Assembly (NCBI RefSeq): GCF_027925445.1 | Contig: NZ_AP027149.1 | Coordinates: 2,294,001 to 2,358,000, forward strand | DNA: 64,000 nucleotides | DNA from: Methylocystis bryophila | Lineage (GTDB): Bacteria; Pseudomonadota; Alphaproteobacteria; Rhizobiales; Beijerinckiaceae | Direction of reading: 5' to 3' | In this document: positions 55,809 through 64,000 of the stretch, piece by piece | Numbering within the stretch: the stretch's first letter is position 1 | Layout of the letters: each line of letters begins with the position of its first letter | Program-made: the position numbers and the translations under genes | Notes under the pieces: model-generated | The model's input: the letters and a program-made list of their open reading frames with translations, nothing else | Told to the model about the DNA's origin: nothing | The model's database searches: none

Positions 55809-56324
55809 ATGACGCGCTATCTTGCTTTCATCTTGCTCTCGCTTCTCGTCCTCGTGGGAAGCGGCGCGCGATCGGCGCGGGCCGTCGAGACGGGGTCTTC
55901 GGCGCCCCTATCCGCGGAGAAGATGAGCAAGGAGCAATTTATCGCGCTTCCGCCAACGGCCGTCATAGATTTCAAGGGCGCGCAAATGACGAAGGCCGAG
56001 TTTCAGGCCCGCAGGGCGCAGGCGTTCGGGCTGGCCGCCAAAGAGGCGCAAAATCGGAAAGCCGAGGCGCGCGCGCGGTTCGAGGCGGCGCGCGCGAGCT
56101 TCCGGAAGGACGAGGCGGACAGGTTGAAAGCTGCGAATCAGAAGGCGCAGGCCGAGATCGATCGGCTGGTCGCCGCTGACAATGCGAGCCACGGCGCAAA
56201 CTGGTCGGAACGCAAGAGACAGGCGGCCGAGTTGTTGAGCGAAGCCGCGACGGCGCCGCCCGAGCGACGCTCGCAATTGGAGAAAAGCGCTGGGGAACTG
56301 CTGGCGCCCGCCAATTCCCCTTGA
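55809..56324 (+). CDS. Exported coiled-coil protein, hypothetical
   Basis: 171 residues with a signal peptide (MTRYLAFILLSLLVLVGSGA, then RSARA). Residues ~65-165 are almost entirely charged helix (FQARRAQAFGLAAKEAQNRK, ADRLKAANQKAQAEIDRLVA), a likely coiled coil. The segment MSKEQFIALPPTAVIDFKGA precedes it. No family known. It is transcribed with the PKD/IPT protein gene, so the two may work together outside the inner membrane. Convergent with the phospholipase D-like gene 32 bp downstream. Confidence 0.65.
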   Translation: MTRYLAFILLSLLVLVGSGARSARAVETGSSAPLSAEKMSKEQFIALPPTAVIDFKGAQMTKAEFQARRAQAFGLAAKEAQNRKAEARARFEAARASFRKDEADRLKAANQKAQAEIDRLVAADNASHGANWSERKRQAAELLSEAATAPPERRSQLEKSAGELLAPANSP

Positions 56325-56356
56325 TTGAAATCGGCTGTGGAGAGTCGCGCGGCGGA

Positions 56357-58264
56357 TCAACTCTCCTTACGCGAAGAGCGACGCGACGCCGGCTTGGCCG
56401 CATGCGGCCCGACGGCGGGAGAGAGGCCAGCCGTCTGCTTTTGCAAGCCGGGACGTCGGCGCGTGGAGCCGTCGACGGTGGGCGTCGGCAAAGCGTCGGC
56501 GATCGTGTTCGCAGAGAGCCAGAAATTCAATTCGGCCGACTTCACTGTGTCGTCAGCCGAGAAATAGGCGTCCTGCCAGGCGTCGTTCTCGGCGAGGAAA
56601 TGCCAAGCCTTGTCATCGTCCTTTTGCAGCCAGTAACGCCAGGCGTAATGATCGTAGACATCGAGGCAGTGGGCCGCGTAGGCCTCGGCTGCGGCGCGGT
56701 GGCCCTTGATGATGTTGAGATTTTCGTCGTTGTTGTATGACGCCTTGTAGCCGTCGTTGTGGCTGCCCGTCGCCACCACGCAATTATCCGAAAACGGGTC
56801 GATCACGACGATCTTATCGTGGATCACGGCGTGTCCGGCTTGATTGAGCTCGTTCGTCCATTGGCCGAAGGCGTCGCCTTTGGTGACTCCCCGCGTGTGA
56901 ATCACGCGAAAATCCTCGGGCAGGGGCGGCTCGCCTTTGGCCGGCTTCTTCACGGGAGTCTGACCGCCGTTGACGGCGGTGTAGAATTCGCCGGAGGCGC
57001 TAGCGTCGGTCACCGCGCCGCGCACGAACAGCGAGGGGCGCGCCCGAAGCGCTTCGGCGATAGCGTCGACGATGCTCGGATGGCCAGGCTCGAAGACGAG
57101 GAACAGGATCGCCTGCTGCGCCTGACTGATGAGCGTGAAGAGCGCGTCGAGATCCGGCGGGCGCGGCTCATCCGCCGTGGGTTTGCTGACGCGCGCTTTC
57201 GGCGTGTTGGGCGAGAACCAGACGTCGATCGCGCCGCTCCCATCTTCTAGATCGACGCTGACGGGGCCTTTGGCGTTGGCGCTTCGCAAGGGCTCGGCTT
57301 GGGGCCCCGTCACGCTCGGGCCGGGAGGAAGCGTGTCGGCCTTCAGCCGGTCCCAATAGCCCTTATAGGCGGCGGCGACCTTGGGCGAGCGCGCGATGAT
57401 CGTATTGTTGGTTTGGGCGCAGAGCCCATGCGCGGTGACGTTGGTCGAACCGAACAAGGCGGCCTGCGGGCCCTCTTTCGTGACGAGAACCTGGAACTTG
57501 TTGTGGCCGATGTGATTGCTGGCCGTGAAGCGGTCCGTGACGCGCGCGTCCGCGGATTTCATCTCATCGCGTTGCGCCGAATAAGTGTCCTTGGTCTTCT
57601 CGCCGTCGACCTCGCCCGGCATGTTGGAAAGAATGAGCTCGAGCGCGCCCGCGAGAGGCTTGAGCGTCTTGATCACCTCGGGATCGTCGAGCTCATAGAA
57701 GGCGCAATAAAGGCTCGCGCCCGTGTCGGCCGCCTCCTTGGGCAGCGCGGTCAGCGCCTCGATCATCTTGCCGGCGAGGTCCTCGCGGAGCGCGTCTCCG
57801 ATCTCGTAGATGTGGTTCTCGAGCTTGTCGGCCGGCGCGCCGCCGCCAGGCGTCGCGTCGAGCGCGCGCGCTGTCGATTGCGTGGCGAGGATGCCGCGAT
57901 TGAAATAGACCGACAGCGCCCCGTAGTGCGGCGTGAGATGCACCTGGTTGGAGATCAGCGGGCCGTAGGGCATTGGCTGCAAGGCTCCCGGCGTTCCGCC
58001 AAGCGGGACGATCTTGTATTTGTATGCGGCGCCGCGCTTGGCGGTGACGTCCTTCCAGAAGAACTTCTGGATCGGATCGTCGGCGGTGGTGCGCCCTGCG
58101 TCCGCCGATTGTCCCTTGAAGGTCGCCATCGCCGGCAGGGCGGTCTCGGTTCCGGCGAGCACGTCGATCCGGTAGATCGCGAAGCCCAGACACCCCTCGA
58201 GCTTGCCGCCGAAGGTCCAGGCGACGACCGCGATGTCGTTATTGGCGAAGGCGATGGCTTTCAT
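56357..58264 (-). CDS. Phospholipase D-like (HKD) protein
   Basis: 635 residues, AAAGGA 9 nt upstream of the ATG. No signal peptide, so probably cytosolic. Two HKD-like motifs are visible: HNKFQVLVTKEGPQAALFGS (near 265) and HDKIVVIDPFSDN with VATGSHN (near 490); the first is somewhat divergent. The N-terminal ~150 residues form a beta-rich domain that carries no family I can name. PLD-fold enzymes cleave phosphodiesters of lipids or nucleic acids. It stands apart from the neighbouring operons. Confidence 0.8.
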   Translation of the reverse strand: MKAIAFANNDIAVVAWTFGGKLEGCLGFAIYRIDVLAGTETALPAMATFKGQSADAGRTTADDPIQKFFWKDVTAKRGAAYKYKIVPLGGTPGALQPMPYGPLISNQVHLTPHYGALSVYFNRGILATQSTARALDATPGGGAPADKLENHIYEIGDALREDLAGKMIEALTALPKEAADTGASLYCAFYELDDPEVIKTLKPLAGALELILSNMPGEVDGEKTKDTYSAQRDEMKSADARVTDRFTASNHIGHNKFQVLVTKEGPQAALFGSTNVTAHGLCAQTNNTIIARSPKVAAAYKGYWDRLKADTLPPGPSVTGPQAEPLRSANAKGPVSVDLEDGSGAIDVWFSPNTPKARVSKPTADEPRPPDLDALFTLISQAQQAILFLVFEPGHPSIVDAIAEALRARPSLFVRGAVTDASASGEFYTAVNGGQTPVKKPAKGEPPLPEDFRVIHTRGVTKGDAFGQWTNELNQAGHAVIHDKIVVIDPFSDNCVVATGSHNDGYKASYNNDENLNIIKGHRAAAEAYAAHCLDVYDHYAWRYWLQKDDDKAWHFLAENDAWQDAYFSADDTVKSAELNFWLSANTIADALPTPTVDGSTRRRPGLQKQTAGLSPAVGPHAAKPASRRSSRKES

Positions 58265-58580
58265 GAGCTGAAATCCTTTCTTGCAATGCGGGATCGCCGG
58301 CGGGCGACGCCCCGCTTGAGATTACGCCCGCCGGAATGATTGTCCAGCGCGTTCCCCGCCCGAACCGAAGCCGTCGAGCGATAGGAATCGCGCTAAATCA
58401 GAAGGTTGGAGCGAATTCTGATCGCAAAAGTCTGTTCCTCGCGCCGAAGCGAGCCTTCGCGCGGGGCCGGCCGGATGAGCCCGGGCGCGAAATCCTCTTG
58501 CAATTTTCGAGTGTTTCATTAAACCACTAAAACTGTAGACTTGGTGTGGCTATCCGCCGAGATGGAATGAGAGGACGATC
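58265..58580. other. 316-bp intergenic region upstream of the sulfate operon
   Basis: Contains a decayed module B repeat (about 58347-58396, ccgcccgaaccgaagccgtc then gagcgataggaatcgcgcta). An AT-rich stretch about 58510-58545 (cattaaaccactaaaactgt) is the likely promoter for sbp, with GAGAGGA before the ATG at 58581. No other gene seen. Confidence 0.6.
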
Positions 58581-59618
58581 ATGGGTTGGGTCCAGTCGAA
58601 GACGTCGAAGCTGGCGCGTGCGCTCGCGCTCTTTCTCTCAGTCGCGATCCCCAGCGTGGCCGTCGCGGATCAGACGCTCCTCAACGTCTCCTATGATCCG
58701 ACGCGCGAGCTCTACAAGGCGATCAATCCCGCCTTCGCCGCCGAGTGGAAGGCCAAAACCGGAGAGAGTGTCGTGGTGCAGGCCTCGCATGGCGGTTCCG
58801 GCGCCCAGGCGCGCGGCGTGATCGACGGGCTGAAAGCCGATGTCGTGACGCTGGCGCTCGCCGCCGATATCGACGCGATCTCCGCCAAGACCGGCAAGAT
58901 CCCGGCCGACTGGCAAAAGCTGCTGCCCAATAATTCGACGCCTTACGCCTCGACGATCGTCTTCGTCGTGCGCAAGGGTAACCCGAAGGGGATCAAAGAC
59001 TTCGAGGATCTCGCCAAGCCCGGCGTCGGCGTCGTGACTCCCAATCCCAAGACCTCGGGCGGCGCGCGCTGGAATTATCTCGCGCTTTGGGGCTATGGCC
59101 TCAAGAAATTCAACGGCGACGAGGCGAAGACGAAGGATTTCGTGCAGGCGGTCTACAAAAACGCTCCCGTTCTCGACACCGGCGCGCGCGGCGCGACGAT
59201 CAGCTTCGCGCAGCGCGGCCTCGGCGACGTGTTGATCGGCTGGGAGAACGAGGCCTATCTCGTGCTGCAGGAATTCGGCGCCGATCAGTTCGAGATCGTC
59301 TCGCCGCCGCGGTCGATTCTCGCGGAGCCGCCGGTCGCGGTCGTCGAGGCGAACGCCAAGGCGCATGGGGCGGAAAAGGCGGCGCACGCCTATCTCGACT
59401 TCCTCTATACGAAGCCGGCGCAGGCGATCATCGCCAAGAATTTCTATCGTCCGGCTCATCCTGAGTTTGCGGCGAAGGAGGATCTGGCGCGCCTGCCCAA
59501 GATCGAGTTCTTCACGGTGGACAAGACCTTCGGCGGCTGGGCCAAAGCGCAGAAGACGCATTTCGCGGACGGCGGCGTCTTCGACGACATCCAAAAGCAG
59601 ATCGCCCCGCAGCGCTGA
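58581..59618 (+). CDS. sbp: Sulfate ABC importer, substrate-binding protein
   Basis: 345 residues with a signal peptide ([16 protein letters not shown]). The mature part matches sulfate-binding proteins: [60 protein letters not shown] and [10 protein letters not shown]. It captures periplasmic sulfate or thiosulfate for CysTWA. A hairpin between it and cysT (59663) fits the usual need for more binding protein than permease. Confidence 0.95.
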   Translation: MGWVQSKTSKLARALALFLSVAIPSVAVADQTLLNVSYDPTRELYKAINPAFAAEWKAKTGESVVVQASHGGSGAQARGVIDGLKADVVTLALAADIDAISAKTGKIPADWQKLLPNNSTPYASTIVFVVRKGNPKGIKDFEDLAKPGVGVVTPNPKTSGGARWNYLALWGYGLKKFNGDEAKTKDFVQAVYKNAPVLDTGARGATISFAQRGLGDVLIGWENEAYLVLQEFGADQFEIVSPPRSILAEPPVAVVEANAKAHGAEKAAHAYLDFLYTKPAQAIIAKNFYRPAHPEFAAKEDLARLPKIEFFTVDKTFGGWAKAQKTHFADGGVFDDIQKQIAPQR

Positions 59619-59662
59619 TGCGCTACTCTGATATATCGCTTTGGCCTAACGCGGCCTTTTCC

Positions 59663-59694
59663 CGCCCCGTCTCGCCCGTAAGGCAGACGGGGCG
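59663..59694 (+). other. Intercistronic hairpin between sbp and cysT
   Basis: 10-bp perfect stem cgccccgtct/agacggggcg with a 12-nt loop and no T run. It may stabilise the upstream sbp message or partially terminate, giving more binding protein than permease. Confidence 0.6.
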
Positions 59695-59721
59695 CATCCT
59701 CGAAATCGGAGCCCGCTTCCC

Positions 59722-60585
59722 GTGAGCGTCGCCGCCATGAGGCCAAGAACCTGGCGTTTCAAACAGCCGAGCGTATTGCCGGGATTTGCGCCCGCTTTCG
59801 GTTTCACGCTGCTTTATCTCGGGCTGATCGTGCTGCTGCCGCTCTCGGCCCTGGTGTGGCGCGCCTCGGGGCTAGGCTTCGGCGGCCTCTACAGCATAGC
59901 CACGGAGCCTCGCGTCGCGGCGGGTCTATGGACAAGCTTCTCGATCTCGCTCTCCGCAGCAGCGATCGATGTCGTCTTTGGGTTTCTCGCGGCCTGGGTG
60001 CTGACGCGCTACAGATTTCCCGGACGCAGCCTGCTCGACGCCGCGATTGATCTTCCCTTCGCGCTGCCTACCGCTGTCGCCGGCATTTCGCTGGCCGCGC
60101 TCTATGGGCCGAAGGGTTTTTTCGGCGCGCCGCTGCTGCAGCTCTTCGGCCTGAAGATCGCGTTCACGCGGCTCGGCATCCTCGTCGCGCTGATCTTCGT
60201 CGGCCTGCCTTTCATCGTGCGGACGGTTCAACCGGTGATCGTCGATTTCGAGCCGGAGCTCGAGGAAGCCGCGGCGACGCTCGGGGCCTCGCGCACGCGG
60301 GTTTTCTGGACCGTGATCCTGCCGCCGCTCCTGCCGGCGCTGTTGACGGGTTTCGCGCTCGCCTTCGCCCGCGCTGTCGGCGAATATGGATCCGTGATCT
60401 TCATCGCCGGAAACATCGCTTATGTGTCCGAAATCGCGCCGCTGCTCATCGTCGTGAAGCTCGAGCAATATGACTATGCGGGCGCGACGGCGATCGCGAC
60501 GATCATGCTGGCTTTCTCCTTCCTGGCGCTGCTCCTGATCAATCTGATCCAGGCGTGGGGCCGCAAGAGGCTGGGGCATGTCTGA
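59722..60585 (+). CDS. cysT: Sulfate ABC importer permease CysT
   Basis: 287 residues from GTG at 59722 (ATG at 59737 possible). About six helices; EAA loop [20 protein letters not shown]. The family start [20 protein letters not shown] and [20 protein letters not shown] are typical. It overlaps cysW by 8 nt. Confidence 0.94.
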   Translation: MSVAAMRPRTWRFKQPSVLPGFAPAFGFTLLYLGLIVLLPLSALVWRASGLGFGGLYSIATEPRVAAGLWTSFSISLSAAAIDVVFGFLAAWVLTRYRFPGRSLLDAAIDLPFALPTAVAGISLAALYGPKGFFGAPLLQLFGLKIAFTRLGILVALIFVGLPFIVRTVQPVIVDFEPELEEAAATLGASRTRVFWTVILPPLLPALLTGFALAFARAVGEYGSVIFIAGNIAYVSEIAPLLIVVKLEQYDYAGATAIATIMLAFSFLALLLINLIQAWGRKRLGHV

Positions 60586-61522
60586 GACAGCGCAGGCCAT
60601 TCCGACGCAGAGCGACGCGGCGCCCGGCGGCCGCGAGCCGCCCCGCCGCAAGGCCGTGCGCGGCGAGACCACCTTCTTCGCCTTGAGCGACGTGCGCACC
60701 GAACGCCCGGCGACGCGTCGCGCGCTGACCGCGGCGGCGATCGTGTTTCTTTCGCTCTTCCTGCTCTCGCCTTTCGTCATCGTCTTCATCGAAGCCTTCT
60801 CCAAAGGCTTGGGCGTCTTCATCGAGAGCCTGACGGAGCCCGACGCGCTCGCGGCGATCTGGCTCACGCTGCTCGTCGCCGCGATCGCCGTGCCGGCGAA
60901 CCTCGTCTTCGGCCTCGCCGCCGCGTGGTCCATCGCGAAGTTCTCCTTTCCCGGCAAGGCGCTGTTGATCACGCTGATCGACCTGCCGTTCTCGGTCTCG
61001 CCAGTCGTCGCAGGCCTTGTCTATGTGCTGCTGTTCGGGGCGCAGGGCCTGTTCGGCCCCTGGCTCACGGCGCATAATTTGGAGATCGTCTTCGCCGTGC
61101 CGGGCATCGTGCTGGCGACGATTTTCGTCACCTTTCCTTTTGTCGCGCGCGAGCTGATCCCGCTCATGCAGGACCAGGGAACGGTCGAGGAGGAAGCGGC
61201 GTTGACGCTCGGCGCCTCAGGGCTGCGCACCTTCTTCACGGTGACCTTGCCCAATGTGAAATGGGCGCTGCTCTATGGCGTCCTGCTTTGCAACGCGCGC
61301 GCCATGGGCGAGTTCGGCGCCGTCTCGGTCGTCTCGGGACACATTCGCGGCTTCACCAACACCATGCCTCTCCAGGTGGAGATTCTCTACAATGAGTACC
61401 ATTCCGTCGCGGCTTTCGCGCTGGCCGCTCTCCTGGCGAGCCTCGCTCTCGTCACTCTCGGCCTTAAGACCCTTCTCGAATGGCGTCACGGCGACGCGCT
61501 CAAGCGCCGCCACGGCCACTGA
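60578..61522 (+). CDS. cysW: Sulfate ABC importer permease CysW
   Basis: 314 residues, six helices. EAA loop [20 protein letters not shown]; family motif [20 protein letters not shown] and [20 protein letters not shown]. The N-terminal ~45 residues are polar and longer than usual. Pairs with CysT in the membrane. The cysA frame begins inside its 3' end. Confidence 0.94.
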   Translation: MSETAQAIPTQSDAAPGGREPPRRKAVRGETTFFALSDVRTERPATRRALTAAAIVFLSLFLLSPFVIVFIEAFSKGLGVFIESLTEPDALAAIWLTLLVAAIAVPANLVFGLAAAWSIAKFSFPGKALLITLIDLPFSVSPVVAGLVYVLLFGAQGLFGPWLTAHNLEIVFAVPGIVLATIFVTFPFVARELIPLMQDQGTVEEEAALTLGASGLRTFFTVTLPNVKWALLYGVLLCNARAMGEFGAVSVVSGHIRGFTNTMPLQVEILYNEYHSVAAFALAALLASLALVTLGLKTLLEWRHGDALKRRHGH

Positions 61523-62609
61523 GTCTCATCAAGCCGTTCGAATCCGCATCGAGGGGGTCGAGCTCGACTTCGGCTCCTATCCGGCGCTACGTGACGTCTC
61601 GCTCGACATTGCAGGCGGCGAGCTCGTTGCGTTGCTGGGGCCCTCGGGCTCGGGGAAGACGACGCTGCTGCGCGTCATCGCCGGCCTCAACTCGCCCCAC
61701 CGCGGCGCCGTGTTCTTCGACGCGCTCAACGCGACGAGCCTTTCCGTGCAGGAGCGGCGCGTCGGCTTCGTGTTCCAGAACTACGCGCTCTTCAAGCACA
61801 TGAGCGTCGCCGACAATGTCGCCTTCGGCCTCAAGGCGCGACCGCGCGCCTCGCGCCCGCCGAAGCGGGAGATCGCCGCCCGCGTCGCCGAGCTCTTGGA
61901 GCTCGTGCAGCTCGAGGGGCTTGGTCAGCGCTATCCGGCGCAGCTTTCCGGCGGACAGCGGCAGCGCGTGGCGCTCGCGCGGGCGCTGGCGATCGAGCCG
62001 CGCGTTCTCTTGCTCGACGAGCCCTTCGGCGCGCTCGATGCGCGCGTGCGCAAGGATTTGCGGCGCTGGCTCCGCGAGATCCACAAGCGCACGGGCTTGA
62101 CCACGGTCTTCGTCACCCACGACCAGGACGAGGCGATGGAGCTTGCCGATCGTGTCGTCGTGCTCAATCAGGGCCGCATCGAGCAGGCGGGTTCGCCCGC
62201 GGCGCTTTACGATCGTCCGGCGTCGGCCTTTGTGCTCTCCTTTGTGGGGGAGGCGGTGGCGCTGCCGGTGACGGTCAAGCAAGGCCATGTGTCGCTCGGC
62301 GGACGCGAGCTGCATGTCGACGCGCATAATCTGCGCGATGGGCAGGCGCGAGTCTTCTTCCGTCCGGCCGATATCGCGATCGCCGGCGCGGGGCCAAGCG
62401 CGCTCGAAGGGCGCGTCGAGGCGCTGCGGCGCACGCCTTCGGGCGTGCGCGCGACGATCTCGATCGACGGCTCGGATCAGCGCCTCGAGATCGACCAGGC
62501 GCTGGAGAACGCCGCCGAGGTGGGCGCGATCGTGCCGCTCTCCCTCTCCAACGCGCGCGTTTTCGCTCACGGCCAGGCCGAATATGAAGACGCGGGCGAG
62601 GGGATATGA
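61392..62609 (+). CDS. cysA: Sulfate ABC importer ATPase CysA
   Basis: 405 residues if started at ATG 61392. The conserved ATPase begins near residue 55 ([20 protein letters not shown]); no ATG, GTG or TTG occurs between 61392 and there, so the only normal start lies 131 nt inside cysW. Walker [18 protein letters not shown], signature [20 protein letters not shown], Walker [12 protein letters not shown] and H-loop THDQDEA are intact; a C-terminal TOBE domain follows (about 290-395). It powers sulfate uptake. The real start remains uncertain. Confidence 0.88.
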   Translation: MSTIPSRLSRWPLSWRASLSSLSALRPFSNGVTATRSSAATATESHQAVRIRIEGVELDFGSYPALRDVSLDIAGGELVALLGPSGSGKTTLLRVIAGLNSPHRGAVFFDALNATSLSVQERRVGFVFQNYALFKHMSVADNVAFGLKARPRASRPPKREIAARVAELLELVQLEGLGQRYPAQLSGGQRQRVALARALAIEPRVLLLDEPFGALDARVRKDLRRWLREIHKRTGLTTVFVTHDQDEAMELADRVVVLNQGRIEQAGSPAALYDRPASAFVLSFVGEAVALPVTVKQGHVSLGGRELHVDAHNLRDGQARVFFRPADIAIAGAGPSALEGRVEALRRTPSGVRATISIDGSDQRLEIDQALENAAEVGAIVPLSLSNARVFAHGQAEYEDAGEGI

Positions 62610-62701
62610 CACTGCGCGTCGTGACGCGGTCAAAAATCAGTCATTTCGGTAGGTTAGAAAGCACTCCAGAACGAAGCGCGCTTACGCGATGCGGAGTTCG
62701 A

Positions 62702-62735
62702 AACGCCGGGCCGGATGTACGCCCGGCGTTTTTTA
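62702..62735 (+). terminator. Rho-independent terminator of the sulfate operon
   Basis: 10-bp stem aacgccgggc/gcccggcgtt (62702-62711, 62721-62730), 9-nt loop, then a T run into tttta. 92 nt after the cysA stop. Confidence 0.9.
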
Positions 62736-62782
62736 TTGCGCGGCGGTCGAGCGGAGGCGGGTCGGCGAGTATCCTATAATCC

Positions 62783-63169
62783 CTAACGTCTTCGGCCCAT
62801 TCCCACCGGTCGGGGCGGCATTGGCTCCGGCACGATATATCCGGCGAAATCATTGATGGCCGTTTTCGGCGCCCAGACACATTCGAGATCGCCCGGTGGC
62901 CGCACGCAGGCGAAGCCCTCGCGCTCCTCATCGATGACGACGGTTCCCCTGTGGCGATACATCTTGCAGGCGCCGGCCTGGATTCTCTCCTGCCCGAACG
63001 CTCTCCAGGCCTCGGCTTTCCCGCCTTTGATAAGCTCCATCGCTTTCTGGATGTCCGCCAGCTCGCGGCAAACGAGCTGATCGAACTTCATTGCGGAATT
63101 CACGGCCAGCGCCGGCGAGGCCGCGAAGAAAGCAACCGCGAGAACGAAGGAACAGGAGCGAGATCGCAC
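62783..63169 (-). CDS. Small exported protein, hypothetical
   Basis: 128 residues from a GTG with GGGAG 7 nt upstream. Signal peptide MRSRSCSFVLAVAFFAASPA then LAV. The mature protein holds three cysteines (LVCRELADIQ; GACKMYRHRGTVVIDEEREG; FACVRPPGDLECVWAPKTA), probably disulfide-linked, and ends in a Pro/Arg tail. No family recognised. Convergent with the sulfate operon. Confidence 0.65.
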   Translation of the reverse strand: MRSRSCSFVLAVAFFAASPALAVNSAMKFDQLVCRELADIQKAMELIKGGKAEAWRAFGQERIQAGACKMYRHRGTVVIDEEREGFACVRPPGDLECVWAPKTAINDFAGYIVPEPMPPRPVGMGRRR

Positions 63170-63308
63170 GCGAAACTCCCACGAGGCGGCCCTCTCCGTG
63201 CAAACCGCTGTTAATATTGCGTTTTTTCAGCAAAACGGCGGCGCGCGCTTGTCCAGAAGTCCGTTGGCGCGCGTCGATCACGCGCGACTCCGCTGGAAGC
63301 CGCTGGCC

Positions 63309-64000
63309 TCACCCCAAATTCGAGAGCCCTGGAAACGTCTGCAGAAGCCAGAAGGAGACATTCTGCATGCCGCCGGTGAGAAAAGCGATTCCGGTCAGGA
63401 CGAGCAGTCCTCCGACGACGCGCTCAACCTTGAGGAAATGGCGTTTGAAGCGCGTAACGAACCCCAGAAAGGGCTCGAGCGCCAAGGCGGCGAGCAGGAA
63501 GGGGACGCCGAGGCCCATCGAATAGACCGCAAGGAGCAGCGCTCCGAGGCTGACCGTCTCCTGCGCGCCCGCGATCGCCAGAATCGCGGCCAGGATCGGG
63601 CCGATGCAGGGGGTCCAGCCGAAGGCGAAGGCGAGGCCCATCACATAGGCGCCGAAGAGACCGAAGGGCTTCTCCACCTGCGCGCGTTTTTCGCGATAGA
63701 GCAGGCCGATCTTGAACACGCCGAGAAAGTGCAGGCCCATCGCAATGATGATCGCGCCCGCGACATAGGAGAGGATCTGCAGATTTTCGCGCAGCGCCTG
63801 CCCAAAGAAGCTCGCCGTGGCGCCGAGCGCCGTGAAGATGGTGCCAAAGCCCAGGATAAAGAACAGGGCCGATAAGAATACGTCGCGGCGCGCGCCGGCG
63901 CGGCCTTCCGCCGAGAGATCCTCCACCGTCACGCCGGCGAGGAACGTGAGATAGGGGGGCACGAGCGGCAGGACGCAGGGCGAAAGGAAGGATAGCAGGC
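63309..64000 (-). CDS. CcdA/DsbD-type thiol-disulfide membrane transporter, N-terminus beyond window
   Basis: The frame runs off the right edge on the minus strand; about 230 residues are visible. Six helices with the two redox cysteines of the family: LSPCVLPLVPPYL at the visible start and FGWTPCIGPILAAILA later. CcdA carries reducing power from cytoplasmic thioredoxin to the periplasm for cytochrome c maturation or related roles. The missing part is only the first few residues. Confidence 0.9.
   Translation of the reverse strand, partial: LLSFLSPCVLPLVPPYLTFLAGVTVEDLSAEGRAGARRDVFLSALFFILGFGTIFTALGATASFFGQALRENLQILSYVAGAIIIAMGLHFLGVFKIGLLYREKRAQVEKPFGLFGAYVMGLAFAFGWTPCIGPILAAILAIAGAQETVSLGALLLAVYSMGLGVPFLLAALALEPFLGFVTRFKRHFLKVERVVGGLLVLTGIAFLTGGMQNVSFWLLQTFPGLSNLG

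Overview
This 64 kb window is chromosomal DNA from a high-GC alphaproteobacterium, most likely of the order Hyphomicrobiales (Rhizobiales). The evidence is the ribH-nusB-thiL-hppA gene order, a pyruvate dehydrogenase E1 beta subunit with its own lipoyl domain, a perfect alphaproteobacterial LexA box (GTTC-N7-GTTC) between ssb and uvrA, and dispersed palindromic repeats of the kind common in this group. A methylotrophic or methanotrophic family such as Methylocystaceae would fit, but no diagnostic methanol or methane gene is present, so that is only a guess. Nearly all of the window is ordinary gene-dense chromosome. I see no tRNA, rRNA, CRISPR array, phage or intact transposase. Layout: 1-3.8 kb is a minus-strand run of exported or uncharacterised proteins (glycosyltransferase-like, TPR-like, DUF3142, one cut by the window edge). 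3.9-6.6 kb holds nnr (NAD(P)HX repair) and a lipoprotein. 6.9-12.9 kb is the riboflavin/NusB/thiamine/pyrophosphatase cluster, interrupted between nusB and thiL by a Tat-exported deaminase and a broken MNT-HEPN toxin-antitoxin pair. 13-15 kb has a second broken toxin-antitoxin pair (Doc type) fused in frame to a TPR protein, then an esterase. 15.2-18.7 kb has a signal-less amino-acid-binding protein with a cupin, and a complete SsuABC/TauABC-like ABC importer. 18.8-24 kb has a methyltransferase, ppsA, a degenerate CitE-like protein and a secreted protein. 24-27.6 kb is pdhA-pdhB and rplY. 27.8-33 kb has two overlapping transporter genes, a nitrobindin-like protein, a DUF4405 membrane protein and a YqjI-like PadR regulator. 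33-39.6 kb has two decayed genes around ssb/uvrA and a methyltransferase. 39.8-49.8 kb has hslVU, an Atm1-type exporter, a LOG-family protein, citramalate synthase and cysS. 50-58.3 kb has an alcohol dehydrogenase, a two-barrel outer-membrane protein, thrS, two secreted proteins and a phospholipase D-like protein. 58.6-62.7 kb is the sulfate importer operon sbp-cysT-cysW-cysA. The window closes with a small exported protein and part of a CcdA-like thiol transporter. The most distinctive features are genome-decay marks rather than a new multi-gene system. Two toxin-antitoxin loci each keep the antitoxin while the toxin is cut short and joined to the next housekeeping gene. There are fragments of a multicopper oxidase, a DUF559 nuclease and a membrane protein. 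A dispersed two-module palindromic repeat occurs about seven times, and a different palindrome is inserted in frame inside uvrA.
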